Below are positions 1 to 9,589 of a DNA stretch of 64,000 nt, in pieces (positions within the stretch are counted from its first letter, which is position 1; each line of letters begins with the position of its first letter). The DNA comes from Deltaproteobacteria bacterium (GTDB lineage: Bacteria > Desulfobacterota > Syntrophia > Syntrophales > JAFGHS01). The stretch is from assembly GCA_016928025.1 (NCBI GenBank), contig JAFGLN010000028.1, positions 1-64,000 of the forward strand, in the 5' to 3' direction. The translations under genes and the position numbers were made by a program. Under the pieces are notes generated by a model. The model was not told the origin of the DNA. It did no database searches and saw only the letters and a program-made list of their open reading frames with translations.

Positions 1-879
1 CTTGCCGAAGAAAAAATCTCCGCGGCCACGGTACGGAAAATTCGCAAAGCAAAGGGCCTTTTAAAAGACAAGACCCTGCAAGAGCTGATTTCCCGAATGC
101 AAAGCCGGCTGTCCCTGAAAATTTTCCTGCTTTTTGTCCTGGCAACCCTTCTGGCAACATTGGTCTTCGTCAATAAAGATTATATCGATCCTCTGCTGAA
201 TAAGTACCTTGTGAAAAAACCGGGCACGCAAGGAACAATTGAAGAAACACGGCAAGAGCAGATTATTCTGGAAACGACACCCAAGAAGCCGGTATCGGAG
301 GTGGTGTCGATTCCGGTTATGAAGAAACGGTCTTCTTCGGCGCCACCGGCAACGAAAACGAATGAACGCACCGCTCCGGAACCGCCGGCGACGGTAAAGA
401 AGGAATCGCCACCCGCAGCACGGGCGATAAAGCAGGATCATAGCCTTCATGTTAAGGCCACCGCCGAGGCGGCCGCCGGTGACACCCTGTCGTCAATGGC
501 CCGCGACTATTATCATGTCGTCAATATCACCATGATCGATTTTATCTTGCAGCTTAATCCTTCCATTACCAATCCCGATTTAATCCTGATCAAGCAAAAA
601 ATCAGAATCCCGGAAATCACAGACGCCCTGATGATCAAGCCATCTCCGGACGGATCCTTCATGATTCACCTGGCCACATTTTTGAGCCGCTCAGCGGCAA
701 TTGAGGAGGGCCGAAATATAACCTTGGAGGGCAAGGAGATTAAGATCGTACCCAGACAAATATCGGACCGGGAGACCTGGTACAGAGTCATGGCAGGGCC
801 TTATGCCGATTGGAATGAGGCAGTGAACGCCATTGCGGACCTGCAAAAAAAAGGACTCCTCCTATCCTTTCCCAATTGA
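1..879 (+). CDS. LysM/SPOR-domain membrane protein, 5'-truncated (C-terminal part of an ExeA-like protein?)
   Basis: The frame is open from base 1, so the ATG at 97 in the ORF track is probably internal and the gene starts upstream of the window. What is visible is a basic stretch, one membrane segment (IFLLFVLATLLATLVFV), a low-complexity Pro/Lys/Thr linker, a LysM-like domain (GDTLSSMARDYYHVV ... INP-type asparagine and a KIRIPE end) and a C-terminal SPOR-like domain (FMIHLATFLSRSAA ... WYRVMAGPYAD). LysM and SPOR domains bind peptidoglycan, so this should be an inner-membrane protein reaching into the periplasm. In deltaproteobacteria this tail often follows an ExeA/GspA-type AAA ATPase, and the partial helical text before the membrane segment would fit that; this is inference because the ATPase part lies outside the window. 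Confidence 0.75.
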   Translation, partial: LAEEKISAATVRKIRKAKGLLKDKTLQELISRMQSRLSLKIFLLFVLATLLATLVFVNKDYIDPLLNKYLVKKPGTQGTIEETRQEQIILETTPKKPVSEVVSIPVMKKRSSSAPPATKTNERTAPEPPATVKKESPPAARAIKQDHSLHVKATAEAAAGDTLSSMARDYYHVVNITMIDFILQLNPSITNPDLILIKQKIRIPEITDALMIKPSPDGSFMIHLATFLSRSAAIEEGRNITLEGKEIKIVPRQISDRETWYRVMAGPYADWNEAVNAIADLQKKGLLLSFPN

Positions 880-1770
880 TCATCGCTTTAAAAAACGCCA
901 GCCGTTCAGAATTTCTTCCGCTTCGCGGATGATACCCTCGATCAATTCCTTCACTGTGGATATGCGGTCAATGGATCCGGCGGCCAGGGATACGGCCTGG
1001 CTCCAATCCGTCTCACGAGGTATTGTATCACCGGTCGGATTAACGTCGGGCCGCCGGGACGGCCTTGGCGTCAGAACCCGTGCGCGCAGGTCGGCGTTTT
1101 CCGGATTGAGGCGGGTGATGGCCTCTTTCATGGAATCGGCGATTTCGCATTCTTTGGTCGCCAGGAAGGCGCTGCCCATCATGATGCCGGCGGCGCCCAT
1201 GCCCAGGGCCGCGAGAAAACCGCGGGCGTCGCCGATGCCGCCGGCGGCGATAATGGGAACCGAAAGCTGCCGTCGGCCCCAGATGATCGTTGTCATGGTC
1301 GGCAGTTGTTCCGGATTCTTAATCCCGGCCCCCTCGACACCGACCAGAATGATCGCGTCCGGACCCAGTTCCTCGGCATGGACGGCGTCTTTTACCCTTG
1401 CCGCCTTGTGTATCCAGGGAATGCCGCTCTCCTTGATCATCGGCGCCAGGGCGTCCGGCTTGTAAACGGACGTCTCGACCGGCATCTTCAGGTCAAGGCA
1501 TACCGCCAGCATCTTTTCGATCTCCGGACAGAGGCCGATGCTGAGATTAACGCCGAAGGTACCGGGGGCACCAGTGGTTGCCTCCTGACAGGCCAAAATA
1601 TCTTCACGGAGCTTCTCCGGTGTCCGGGAAATGGACCCCGTCATAGTCCCGTGACCGCCGGCATTGGCCACCGCGGCCGCCAGCTTCCAATCCGCCAGCC
1701 GCTCCATGGCCCCTTGTAAAATCGGATACTTACATCCCAGCAAATCCGTTACCGCAGTTTTCCATTCCAT
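880..1770 (-). CDS. Nitronate monooxygenase / 2-nitropropane dioxygenase family FMN enzyme
   Basis: A 296-residue TIM-barrel flavoprotein of the nitronate monooxygenase/FabK-like family. Seen directly: an N-terminal KYPILQGAM substrate-loop motif, NAGGHGT near residue 40, and the FMN phosphate-binding pair AAGGIGDARG and GAAGIMMGSAFL near the C-terminal half. These enzymes oxidise alkyl nitronates or act as enoyl reductases; the substrate cannot be told here. The ORF track starts at 1806, but ATG at 1770 has a good GGAGG site just upstream and the extra residues have no family match, so I use 1770. It is the last gene of a minus-strand trio behind two MaoC dehydratases (23 bp gap), which suggests a role in acyl-CoA or related metabolism rather than nitroalkane detoxification. 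Its stop abuts the convergent LysM/SPOR gene. Confidence 0.85.
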   Translation of the reverse strand: MEWKTAVTDLLGCKYPILQGAMERLADWKLAAAVANAGGHGTMTGSISRTPEKLREDILACQEATTGAPGTFGVNLSIGLCPEIEKMLAVCLDLKMPVETSVYKPDALAPMIKESGIPWIHKAARVKDAVHAEELGPDAIILVGVEGAGIKNPEQLPTMTTIIWGRRQLSVPIIAAGGIGDARGFLAALGMGAAGIMMGSAFLATKECEIADSMKEAITRLNPENADLRARVLTPRPSRRPDVNPTGDTIPRETDWSQAVSLAAGSIDRISTVKELIEGIIREAEEILNGWRFLKR

Positions 1771-1793
1771 TTTTTCCTCCCTAAAATATACGT

Positions 1794-2183
1794 CTATGGG
1801 ATACAACTGGCTTCGCCCACCAATATTTTTTCGTCCTGCTGATTCACCATCCAGACGTCCAGATACACCCTGGCGCCGTCTTCCTCCTGAACAACAGACG
1901 TTGCCCTCCCCTGGGCCGTCAAGATATCATCGTTGACGGCGCCGCCGCCGATGAAGCTGACGTTGATCCGGCCGTGATAGAGCCATTTCTCGCCGAAATG
2001 GTTATACAACATCTCCAATACATAACTCAGCAAAGTGGAACCGGGAATCAGCGCGCCTCTCATGCCCTGCTGCCTGGCATATTCATCCGTATGAATCGGA
2101 TTTCGGGCATCTTTCGCGATGGGTGCATAGGCATTTTTTGTTAAAGCGGGAATCGCATCACCGGTCTTCAATACGGTCGACAT
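1794..2183 (-). CDS. MaoC-like dehydratase (C-terminal type subunit)
   Basis: A 129-residue hot-dog-fold protein of the MaoC/R-hydratase group. The N-terminal text DAIPALTKN, the ARNPIHTDEYAR segment that carries the Asp/His hydratase residues, and YVLEMLYNHFGEKWL are typical. These proteins hydrate enoyl-CoA or dehydrate 3-hydroxyacyl-CoA thioesters. ATG at 2183 follows AGGAGG by seven bases, so the longer ORF-track start (2219) is rejected. The gene lies 10 bp downstream of a second MaoC-type gene; such adjacent pairs commonly form a two-chain double hot-dog enzyme. The nitronate monooxygenase-family gene follows in the same operon. Confidence 0.85.
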   Translation of the reverse strand: MSTVLKTGDAIPALTKNAYAPIAKDARNPIHTDEYARQQGMRGALIPGSTLLSYVLEMLYNHFGEKWLYHGRINVSFIGGGAVNDDILTAQGRATSVVQEEDGARVYLDVWMVNQQDEKILVGEASCIP

Positions 2184-2193
2184 TTTACGCCTC

Positions 2194-2598
2194 CTATTCG
2201 ACATGAATGCCCGTCTCACGGCTTCGCATCAATATCTCACCGTTTTCATCGACGGTCTCAAATTCGGAGACGCGGTAGAAACGCCCCCGCTTTATATATT
2301 TGTCCACCACCCGGCCCCGAATAATTACCGTGGAACCCATTTTCAGAGGCTTGAGAAATTCATGTTCGCTTTTCGCCCAGATGGCGGACCGCAATCCCGT
2401 AAACTTGGCAAACTGCATCCTCGGATGGATTTCAATCGTTTGCCCCGGCGGGGCGGCTTTAAACTTTTCAATCACACCCAGGGCCTGCCATTGCGTGACA
2501 GCGGCCCGGTCGCCGACCGTCTTTTCATCCAGGACAATCTCCACCTCCCCCAGATCAAAACCGATGGGAATGGCCGCAAATTCTTCTTCCAAACTCAT
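2194..2598 (-). CDS. MaoC-like dehydratase (N-terminal, FAS1-type subunit)
   Basis: A 134-residue protein resembling the MaoC N-terminal dehydratase domain (FAS1_DH_region/hydratase type): IGFDLGEVEIVLDEKTV at the start, an IHPRMQFAKF stretch and a GSTVIIRGRVVDKYIKRGR beta segment. It most likely pairs with the next gene (10 bp downstream) to make a heteromeric double hot-dog hydratase, because the active-site His/Asp stretch is in the partner. ATG at 2598 has GAGGAGGTGG upstream; the longer frame start at 2652 is rejected. It is the first gene of a three-gene minus-strand operon; the 240 bp between it and the tRNA gene should carry the promoter. Confidence 0.8.
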   Translation of the reverse strand: MSLEEEFAAIPIGFDLGEVEIVLDEKTVGDRAAVTQWQALGVIEKFKAAPPGQTIEIHPRMQFAKFTGLRSAIWAKSEHEFLKPLKMGSTVIIRGRVVDKYIKRGRFYRVSEFETVDENGEILMRSRETGIHVE

Positions 2599-2891
2599 CT
2601 GAAGTCCACCTCCTCTTTTCAAAACAAATCCGCCGAAAATGCGTCTCCCCACTCCCTGACATCGAACACCTCTGAATACCGATCGAACGTGGACAGTATA
2701 GAGAGGTGTTTATTTGGAGTCAACTTTTTTACAACCAATACAAAAAATTCAAATCATGTCCCACAGACATACCTCCGCCTCTTATAATTTTCCTTATTGA
2801 TTCTACCCGCCGATTGTGATATGAAGGCCCTTCAAAAAATTTGAAAGAATATCATATTCAACCATTTTAATTTGCAAGTTTCGACAATCAC

Positions 2892-2965
2892 TGGGGGATC
2901 GTTCAACGGTAGGACAACGGACTCTGACTCCGTGAATCGTGGTTCGAATCCACGTCCCTCAGCCA
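2892..2965 (+). tRNA. tRNA-Gln (anticodon CTG)
   Basis: A 74-nt cloverleaf can be drawn by hand. The acceptor TGGGGGA pairs with TCCCTCA (one G-T), the anticodon arm is ACGGA/TCCGT with loop CTCTGAC giving anticodon CTG, the T arm is CGTGG-TTCGAAT-CCACG, and a genomic CCA follows. The leading TGGGG resembles the E. coli tRNA-Gln acceptor end recognised by GlnRS. glnS lies 3.4 kb away on the other strand. A separate tRNA-Gln(TTG) would be expected elsewhere in the genome. Confidence 0.95.
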
Positions 2966-3087
2966 ATTAAATCCAATCAACACGCAATCTCTTTTCTGCA
3001 GCGCAAGTTCTTTTTCAACGAATGACTTCGACATCGCTCACTGATTAAGCCAAACTCTTAATATCCGACGGGGAGGTGCAGCAAGCA

Positions 3088-3441
3088 ATGACAGAAGAAA
3101 AAAAGAAGCACGAAGAAAAGTCTCTGGAGAAGATGACCGTCAAAGAGCTCAGGGAAATAGCCCTGGAAATCCCCCATGCCAAGGCCGTCCATGACATGAA
3201 GAAGGACGAGTTGGTCGCTTTTATCAAGGAAGCCAAGGGGATCCAGGACGAGGCGTCGGCAGGTAAAAAACACAAAGTCGCCAAAATCAAGCTGACGAAA
3301 CCTGAACTGAAAGCGAAGCTGCGGGAGCTGAAAGATTCGCGGGCACAGGCTCTGGAGGTCCATGAAAAAGAAAAAGCCGCCCTCCTCCGGCGGCGCATCA
3401 GCCGTCTGAAAAAGAAATCCCGGCATATGGCCGCCGCCTGA
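3088..3441 (+). CDS. Small basic helical protein with SAP/Rho-N-like motif
   Basis: A 117-residue, very Lys/Glu-rich protein of unknown function. The segment SLEKMTVKELREIALEI followed by MKKDELVAFIKE resembles the helix-extended-helix of SAP or Rho N-terminal domains, which bind nucleic acid; the C-terminal half is a long charged helix ending in RRRISRLKKKSRH. The ORF track starts at a GTG (3076) that overlaps the ribosome site GGGGAGGTG; ATG 3088 with that site nine bases upstream is the better start. It stands alone between the tRNA and a convergent OsmC gene. A nucleic-acid-binding role is inference from composition and the motif only. Confidence 0.7.
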   Translation: MTEEKKKHEEKSLEKMTVKELREIALEIPHAKAVHDMKKDELVAFIKEAKGIQDEASAGKKHKVAKIKLTKPELKAKLRELKDSRAQALEVHEKEKAALLRRRISRLKKKSRHMAAA

Positions 3442-3575
3442 GGTCTGTTCGGTTAGTCTTTCGGTTAATAAAAACCTGCCATTTCGACGACGGGGAGAAA
3501 TCTTCCCGCCCATCCCGCTGGCGTGGGATTTGAAATGAGCATGCACAATTAATCAATTGATGACCGGGGCAGCAC

Positions 3576-4004
3576 CTAACTTTTTGTAATCTCGTACTTT
3601 GTCTCGATGGTTACACTCTCTTTAATCATCGACCATACGGGACAATAGGTGTCCTTCGCCAGCTTCAGCGCCTTTTCGACATCGGCCGGCTCCAGATCGC
3701 TGGATTGAAAGACCATGTCCATGACAATGCACGCAAACGATGTCGGGTGTTCCTCCCGCCGGATGCCTTCGATCTTCATCTCAAATCCGTCGATGGTCTT
3801 TCGCATGGCCCGCAATATCGGCAGGACCGTCCCACTCGTGCAGGCCCCCAAGCTGGTCAAAAATAGTTCCAGAGGCATATAGCCTTCATTATTGCCCAAG
3901 GGTGGAATATAATCGGCGATAATCTCCGGATTGTCCTTCGCCTTGCACGAAAATTTGATCTTGTCGTTGATCAGTTTAATCCTGGCTTCAAGCATATTAC
4001 CCAT
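3576..4004 (-). CDS. OsmC/Ohr family protein
   Basis: A 142-residue OsmC-like protein. The two cysteines expected of peroxide- or thiol-handling OsmC proteins are visible in SLGACTSGT and DTYCPVWSM, with the PLELFLTSLGAC helix that is characteristic of the family. These dimeric cytosolic proteins reduce organic hydroperoxides or act on other electrophiles. The ORF track begins at 4037, but an AAGGAGA site is followed nine bases later by ATG at 4004 (MGNMLEARIKL), so that start is chosen. No partner genes are evident: the neighbour upstream is 230 bp away and reads the same way. Confidence 0.85.
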   Translation of the reverse strand: MGNMLEARIKLINDKIKFSCKAKDNPEIIADYIPPLGNNEGYMPLELFLTSLGACTSGTVLPILRAMRKTIDGFEMKIEGIRREEHPTSFACIVMDMVFQSSDLEPADVEKALKLAKDTYCPVWSMIKESVTIETKYEITKS

Positions 4005-4233
4005 AGACAATATCTCCTTTTCCGTCATTACAACCACTGAGTGAATTCACTATATCAAAATGCAACAATATATCTGGAAGATTCCCCTTTGTTCCTGATT
4101 CTCTTGAGAAAAATTAGAATTTGGCGGCGGAGGGCTCCAAACGCCCAGCCCTTCAAACATGTCTCAGATCAATAAACCAGCAACGCCAATAGTAGAGACT
4201 TAATTTGAATGGCAGTCACCAGACCCAAAAATA

Positions 4234-6228
4234 TTACAAATGAACGACCAGGCGCAACCCCAGGCGGTCCAGACGATCGTTCGGATGGATGTAGTTGCGG
4301 TTTTCCGCACGGCAGTACTTGGCGAGATTGTTCCAGCTGCCGCCGCGGATTACCCGGTTGATGCCCGATACGGGCCCCGTCGGATCCGTCACGTCGCCGA
4401 CCGGATAGTCGCCGTACCAGTCATGGCACCATTCCCAGACATTGCCCAGCATATCGTATAGTTCCCAGGCATTTGGTTTTTTCTTCCCCACCGGATGTGT
4501 CTTATTGCCGGAATTCTTGTAATACCAGGCATATTCATCCAGTAGCCTTTCGTCATCGCCAAAGACATAAAGACTGGTTGACCCGGCCCGGCAGGCATAT
4601 TCCCACTCCGCTTCCGTGGGAAACCGGAAGCGTCTTCCTTCGGATAAGTGATTGATTCTTTCGATGAACACCCGGCACTCTTCCCAGGAAACATTTTCTA
4701 CAGGATGATCCGCACCTTTGAAATGGCTCGGATTGTTCCCCACAATCGCCTCCCACTGGGCCTGCGTGACCGGGTATTTGCCGATCAGATAATCAAGGGT
4801 AAGGGTGGTTTGATGTTTATCGACACCCTTGCCCATCATGAAGGTACCCGCGGGAATGGAACAGAACTCCATGCCGTCGATGACCTGTCTCGCGTCCGGG
4901 CCCACCTCGCCGACAGAATACCTCGTCTCCGTCACGGGACCCGTCTTGGTTTGCCTGTCGACGGCCGCTTTACCGGGGGGACGCCCTTCATCCACGGTTA
5001 GGCGGGTCCGGGAACCATCCTCCCCGACACGGGCCTCACCTGCTTCCGGTTTAGCCGAAACGTCCTTACCAGCCAGGCCGTCCACCTGATCCTTCGGTAT
5101 ATTCAGAATCGCCTCAATGCTGTCGGCCAATCCCCGGATGCCCATCAGATCCATCAGTGTCCAGTGCTCGCCTTCGCTTAAGAACCGCTTCGACATGGAT
5201 ACCGCCCTGTTGCGTCTGGGATCCGTCGAATGCTCCGTCATTTGCGTAATCTTGTCGACGGCTTTTGTCACCGCAGCGACAGTCTGCTGGTATTTTTCCT
5301 TGCGCAAATCGTCCAAAAAGCCCCGGAGACGATCATCATTTTTTTGAAAATCACCGTCCGCCGCTGCCTTCAGGACAAAAAGCCGATCCAGATCAATCGC
5401 TTTATTGAGAATAACCAGGCCCTGGTCGACTTGATCGAGGGCCATATAGATCTTGGCGGCAAGGAAAAAGGCCTCGCCCAGGCCGGGATGGATGGCCATG
5501 GCCAATTCCGCATGTAAAAGGGCATCCGACAGTTCACCCCGGCAATATGCCGCCCAGCCGGCGCAAAGCATCGCGTAACCGGTATGTACCGGATAATCCG
5601 CTCTGGCGTAGCGGGCGGCCAGCAGAAAGGACTGTTCGGCCGCCGCCAAATCCATCAGAGCCATGTCGCCGTCAACAAAACCCAGCTGAATGATGCCCTT
5701 CATCTGATAAAACCGCCATCCCAGTTTATAACCGGGTGAGGTGTGGTCTCCATTAATGGCCTTGTTCAGGGATTCCAGACATTCTGCGTAAAGCTCCCGG
5801 TCAAATGCGTAGCAGGCAATCTCATACTGTTCATAAGCGGCTGTCTCTGCGGAGGTCCGGGCGTTTTTGAGCAAATCCGCCAAGCTATCGTTCATCTTGC
5901 CGATGCGGACCATGACTTGACAGAACCCCCAATGGAACTTCGGGTCCAGCTTCTCATGGCCCCGAGAGGACTCCTCATAATGATAATACAGTCTGGCAAA
6001 CTTCTCAGCACCGGGATCACCCTTCATATTGTCTACCGATTCACCCGTCTGGATTTGATCTCTTGCCAGTCCTTCGGTGGATGCGATAACCGCAAGCGTC
6101 TTCCGGGAGACATCAAGGGCGATCTGGTATCCGGCACCGCGGATTGAAGTTGTCACCTGACGCGTAAATTCCTTGGCTGCCAGGTAATCCTTATAGGTTA
6201 TCTTGCCGCCATAAACATAATAGCTCAT
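4234..6228 (-). CDS. TPR-repeat protein with C-terminal SUMF1/FGE-type domain
   Basis: A 664-residue protein. The first 330 residues are alpha-helical with TPR-like helix pairs (for example YDPVH..GYAMLCAGWAAYCRGELSDAL-type text), then a low-complexity linker near 385-440, then a full SUMF1/formylglycine-generating-enzyme-like domain from about 455: IPAGTFMMG, YPVTQAQWEAI, VSWEECRVF, RFPTEAEWEYACRAG, DMLGNVWEWCHDW, VIRGGSWNN and a GLRLV end. Most bacterial proteins of this kind are not true FGE enzymes and use the C-type-lectin-like fold for binding. No signal peptide is seen, so it looks cytosolic. It stands between glnS and osmC with 90 and 230 bp gaps and has no evident operon partner. The C-terminal WNN...NRNY...LGLRL layout is also that of FGE-type variable proteins (see findings). 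Confidence 0.8.
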   Translation of the reverse strand: MSYYVYGGKITYKDYLAAKEFTRQVTTSIRGAGYQIALDVSRKTLAVIASTEGLARDQIQTGESVDNMKGDPGAEKFARLYYHYEESSRGHEKLDPKFHWGFCQVMVRIGKMNDSLADLLKNARTSAETAAYEQYEIACYAFDRELYAECLESLNKAINGDHTSPGYKLGWRFYQMKGIIQLGFVDGDMALMDLAAAEQSFLLAARYARADYPVHTGYAMLCAGWAAYCRGELSDALLHAELAMAIHPGLGEAFFLAAKIYMALDQVDQGLVILNKAIDLDRLFVLKAAADGDFQKNDDRLRGFLDDLRKEKYQQTVAAVTKAVDKITQMTEHSTDPRRNRAVSMSKRFLSEGEHWTLMDLMGIRGLADSIEAILNIPKDQVDGLAGKDVSAKPEAGEARVGEDGSRTRLTVDEGRPPGKAAVDRQTKTGPVTETRYSVGEVGPDARQVIDGMEFCSIPAGTFMMGKGVDKHQTTLTLDYLIGKYPVTQAQWEAIVGNNPSHFKGADHPVENVSWEECRVFIERINHLSEGRRFRFPTEAEWEYACRAGSTSLYVFGDDERLLDEYAWYYKNSGNKTHPVGKKKPNAWELYDMLGNVWEWCHDWYGDYPVGDVTDPTGPVSGINRVIRGGSWNNLAKYCRAENRNYIHPNDRLDRLGLRLVVHL

Positions 6229-6317
6229 GAAATCCTCCCCTTCATAATTCTCAAAACGTTGCCTCCCGATACATGATCAGTCCAAGGTCTCTCCGTATGG
6301 TCAAAAAACCTCCCGCA

Positions 6318-8006
6318 TTATTTTTTATCGGCCAGTTTAGCCCACGAATCCCGCAGCGTAACGGTTCGATTAAAGACCGGTGAACCGGCTTTTGAATCGA
6401 AGGCGTCGACACAAAAATAACCGATTCTTTCAAACTGAAAAAGACGCCCCGGCACAGCTACGGCCAGGCTCGGTTCCACCTGCGCCAGGTGAATGACTTC
6501 CAGGGATTGGGGGTTCAAATGGTCCAAATAGTCCAAATCACCCTCCAGGGGATTGGCGACACGGAACAGCCGATCATACAATCTGGCTTCGGCGACCACG
6601 GCATGGGCCGCCGACACCCAGTGGATGGTCGCGCCGACCTTCCGGCCGTCCGGAGCAAATCCACTCCGCGTTTCCGGATCATAGGTGCAATGCACTTCTA
6701 TAACCTGACCGGTATTTGCATCTTTTACCACATCCGTGCATCTGATGAAATAGCCGTAGCGCAGCCGGACTTCCCGATCCGGGGCCAAGCGCAAGAATTT
6801 TTTGGGCGGATTGACGGCAAAATCATCCTGCTCGATATAAAGAACTTTGGAAAACGGCACTTTCCGGGAGCCCATCTCAGGTTTTTGCGGATGATAGGGA
6901 CAATCGAACTCTTCCACGAGGTCTTCCGGATAGTTATCAATGACGACACGCAAAGGGTGAAGAACGGCCATGACCCGCGGCGCCTTTTCATTGAGATCTT
7001 CCCGGACAAGGTTTTCCAGCAGATCCACATCGATGATGCTGTCGTTCTTCGCCACGCCGATACGCTCACAGAAGCGGCGGATCGCCTCCGGTGTAAACCC
7101 CCTTCGGCGCATACCCGCCAGTGTCGGCATTTGCGGATCGTCCCATCCCGAAACAATCCCCTTTTCAACCAAATCGATAAGCTTTCGTTTACTCAAAACG
7201 GTAAAGGTAAGATTGAGACGCGCGAATTCAATCTGCCGGGGCGGATTCTCTATTTTAGATTCATTGAGAAACCAATCGTACAGGGGGCGGTTATTTTCGA
7301 ATTCCAGGGTGCAGATGGAATGGGTAATCCCTTCGATCGAGTCGGAAAGGCAATGAGCAAAATCATACATGGGATAAATGCACCATTTATCGCCCGTCCG
7401 ATAATGCGTTTCCTTTTTGATTCGATACATAATGGGGTCGCGCAAGGTCATGTTAGGCGAGGCCATGTCGATTTTCGCCCGGAGGACATGTGTCTCCTCC
7501 GCAAATTCGCCGGCGCGCATCCGTTCAAACAGCTTCAGGTTTTCTTCCACCGACCGGTTACGGTAAGGGCTGTCCTTTCCCGGTGTTGTCAGGGTACCCC
7601 GGTATTCGCGGATCTCATCGGCATTCAAATCACACACGTACGCCTTACCCATCTTAATGAGCGCCAGGGCATACTCATAGAGCCGGTCGTAGTAATCGGA
7701 GGCATAGTAAAGGCGATCCTCCCAGTCAAATCCCAGCCACTTCACATCCCGCATAATGGAATCGACATATTCCATGTTTTCGCCGCTGGGATCCGTATCA
7801 TCAAACCGGAGATTACAAATGCCGCCATACTGCGCCGCGATGCCGAAATTGAGACAGACGGACTTTGCGTGCCCGATATGCAGATAACCGTTCGGCTCCG
7901 GGGGAAAACGGGTGGCGATCCGTCTTTGATATCGATGGATTCTTAAATCTTCATCAATGATATCCCGGATAAAGTCGGACGGGGCGGATCGATCGGTTTG
8001 TTCCAT
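6318..8006 (-). CDS. glnS: Glutaminyl-tRNA synthetase
   Basis: A 562-residue class I aminoacyl-tRNA synthetase matching GlnRS in length and text: [10 protein letters not shown] near the start, [17 protein letters not shown] with the HIGH motif at residues 43-46, [16 protein letters not shown], and the VLSKRKL form of the KMSKS loop near 272. The C-terminal half carries the two beta-barrel anticodon-binding domains (for example [27 protein letters not shown]). It charges tRNA-Gln directly, so this organism need not make Gln-tRNA through Glu-tRNA and GatCAB. A tRNA-Gln(CTG) gene lies 3.4 kb away. The start ATG follows GAAAGGA at a rather long spacing. Confidence 0.96.
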   Translation of the reverse strand: MEQTDRSAPSDFIRDIIDEDLRIHRYQRRIATRFPPEPNGYLHIGHAKSVCLNFGIAAQYGGICNLRFDDTDPSGENMEYVDSIMRDVKWLGFDWEDRLYYASDYYDRLYEYALALIKMGKAYVCDLNADEIREYRGTLTTPGKDSPYRNRSVEENLKLFERMRAGEFAEETHVLRAKIDMASPNMTLRDPIMYRIKKETHYRTGDKWCIYPMYDFAHCLSDSIEGITHSICTLEFENNRPLYDWFLNESKIENPPRQIEFARLNLTFTVLSKRKLIDLVEKGIVSGWDDPQMPTLAGMRRRGFTPEAIRRFCERIGVAKNDSIIDVDLLENLVREDLNEKAPRVMAVLHPLRVVIDNYPEDLVEEFDCPYHPQKPEMGSRKVPFSKVLYIEQDDFAVNPPKKFLRLAPDREVRLRYGYFIRCTDVVKDANTGQVIEVHCTYDPETRSGFAPDGRKVGATIHWVSAAHAVVAEARLYDRLFRVANPLEGDLDYLDHLNPQSLEVIHLAQVEPSLAVAVPGRLFQFERIGYFCVDAFDSKAGSPVFNRTVTLRDSWAKLADKK

Positions 8007-8047
8007 ATATTTTAAAAAAGTCCTTTCTCAAATGTCACGGTGTTGAA

Positions 8048-9322
8048 TCAGCAGATTTCCAAACGCTTTAATTCCGCCGGCAGGTCATCGACGGCCGGTT
8101 CTTTGTAAATTACGCCTTCTGCAAAGAGCTTGTCAATGGTTTCATCATCATAACCCAGACAGGACGACAAAACTTCCCGATTGTGCTCCCCCAGAAACGG
8201 GGCATAGCCCATAACTCTGCCGGGCGTCTCCGTCATTCGGAAAGGACTATTGTAAGTTTCGATTTCACCGACAAAGGGCTGTTTCATTTTGACCAGCATT
8301 TGCCGCTCTTGGATGTAGGGGGCATCGCATATTTCCTCGAATCCGCGCACCTTCATGGCCGGCACCCCGGCATCTCGAAAAAGCTTCTCCGCATCTTCCA
8401 CATGCTCGAACGACTGGAGCCAGTTCTCAAGCGTCTCATGAACGAAGGGGGCGTTGGCGTATGAAATGCGCTTAGGCAGCTCGTTTGTTCTTTCATGCGT
8501 TAAAAGCCATCCATAATCCGGCCCCATGGCGCGCACCAGTTTATCCCAAAGGATGTCACTGAGGGCGGCAAGGGCGAGATAGCCGTCTTTCCCCTTCAGG
8601 AGGGCATACGGAGAATAGGCCGGCGACCATCGGGTGTGCTTTTTCGGGGGCACCGTGCGGTGGCTGAACAGATAGCCCGGCGGGTTGTTTTCGTGGGAGT
8701 GAAAGAGGCAATCGGTCATGGAGATATCGATTTCCTGGCCCTTTCCCGTTTTCCCGCGATAATACAGGGCCGCGAGGATGGCCGTCGTAGCGTGCATGGC
8801 GGCGTTGGAATCACCGATGGCCAGCGGGGCCGACTCCGGCGGATCACATTGACCGCACCAGCCGCTTGCGGCCTGGGCAATCAAATCGAAGCCCGGCTCA
8901 TTGGCAAAGGTACCGAAATGGCCGAAACAGGAAATATTACAGTAAATAATGCTCGGGTTGATTTTTTTTAGCTCTTCATAGCCGAGGTGCATCTTCTTCA
9001 TGGCCCCCGGCGCCATGTTGGATAAAACGATATCCGTCCTTTTGACCAGTCCATAAATAATATTCAAACCTTTATCGGTTTTCAGATCAACGGACAAGCT
9101 CTTTTTGCCGCGGTTTAAGAATGTGGCATAGCTGCTCTGGGAAACGCCGTTGCGCTCCAGAACCAGGGAATAGCGCCTCTCGAGCGCCCCCGTTTCCACG
9201 GGTTCAATCTTGATGACTTCCGCTCCCAGGTCGACCAGCTGCCGGGACGCAAACGGTCCCGCGTAAACCCACGTGAAGTCCAGCACCCTCAATCCCTCCA
9301 GGGCATGTTTTTCTTCCAACAT
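8048..9322 (-). CDS. Type III (CaiB/BaiF) CoA transferase
   Basis: A 424-residue family III CoA transferase. The N-terminal GLRVLDFTWVYAGPFASRQLVDLGAEVIKIE block is diagnostic, and the catalytic aspartate is visible in LAIGDSNAAMHA, where an aspartyl-CoA intermediate forms. DIVLSNMAPGAMKKMHLGYEELKKINPSI is the expected CoA-binding region. Members swap CoA between carboxylic acids such as formate/oxalate, carnitine or benzylsuccinate; the text does not tell the substrate. AGGGAGGATAACATAA precedes the ATG. It is 42 bp upstream of glnS on the same strand but is unlikely to share its function. One of four paralogs in this window. Confidence 0.93.
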   Translation of the reverse strand: MLEEKHALEGLRVLDFTWVYAGPFASRQLVDLGAEVIKIEPVETGALERRYSLVLERNGVSQSSYATFLNRGKKSLSVDLKTDKGLNIIYGLVKRTDIVLSNMAPGAMKKMHLGYEELKKINPSIIYCNISCFGHFGTFANEPGFDLIAQAASGWCGQCDPPESAPLAIGDSNAAMHATTAILAALYYRGKTGKGQEIDISMTDCLFHSHENNPPGYLFSHRTVPPKKHTRWSPAYSPYALLKGKDGYLALAALSDILWDKLVRAMGPDYGWLLTHERTNELPKRISYANAPFVHETLENWLQSFEHVEDAEKLFRDAGVPAMKVRGFEEICDAPYIQERQMLVKMKQPFVGEIETYNSPFRMTETPGRVMGYAPFLGEHNREVLSSCLGYDDETIDKLFAEGVIYKEPAVDDLPAELKRLEIC

Positions 9323-9589
9323 TTATGTTATCCTCCCTTAAAAATTCGGAATTCGCAAAAAGAAGACGCGGATTACCTTCATCATGAAAGTTGAGGCGCC
9401 TGTTTAACACCTATTGAAAATGCCATAGATATACATACCGAAGCAGGCTGTCAAAGTTTTTCTGACCGGATCGGTGTCTCATGATTATTCTCTATTTTTT
9501 AAAGGCACGGCGTATGACGATTTTTCAAAGCCCGGAAACAAGCCGATCGTCAACCGGAAAGAGGGCGCCGTTTGACCGGGTCAGTCCCT

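Noticed and set aside
6489-7946. 485-codon plus-strand ORF opposite glnS
   Set aside because: It is the shadow of glnS; the minus frame has all GlnRS motifs, while this one has none and no ribosome site.
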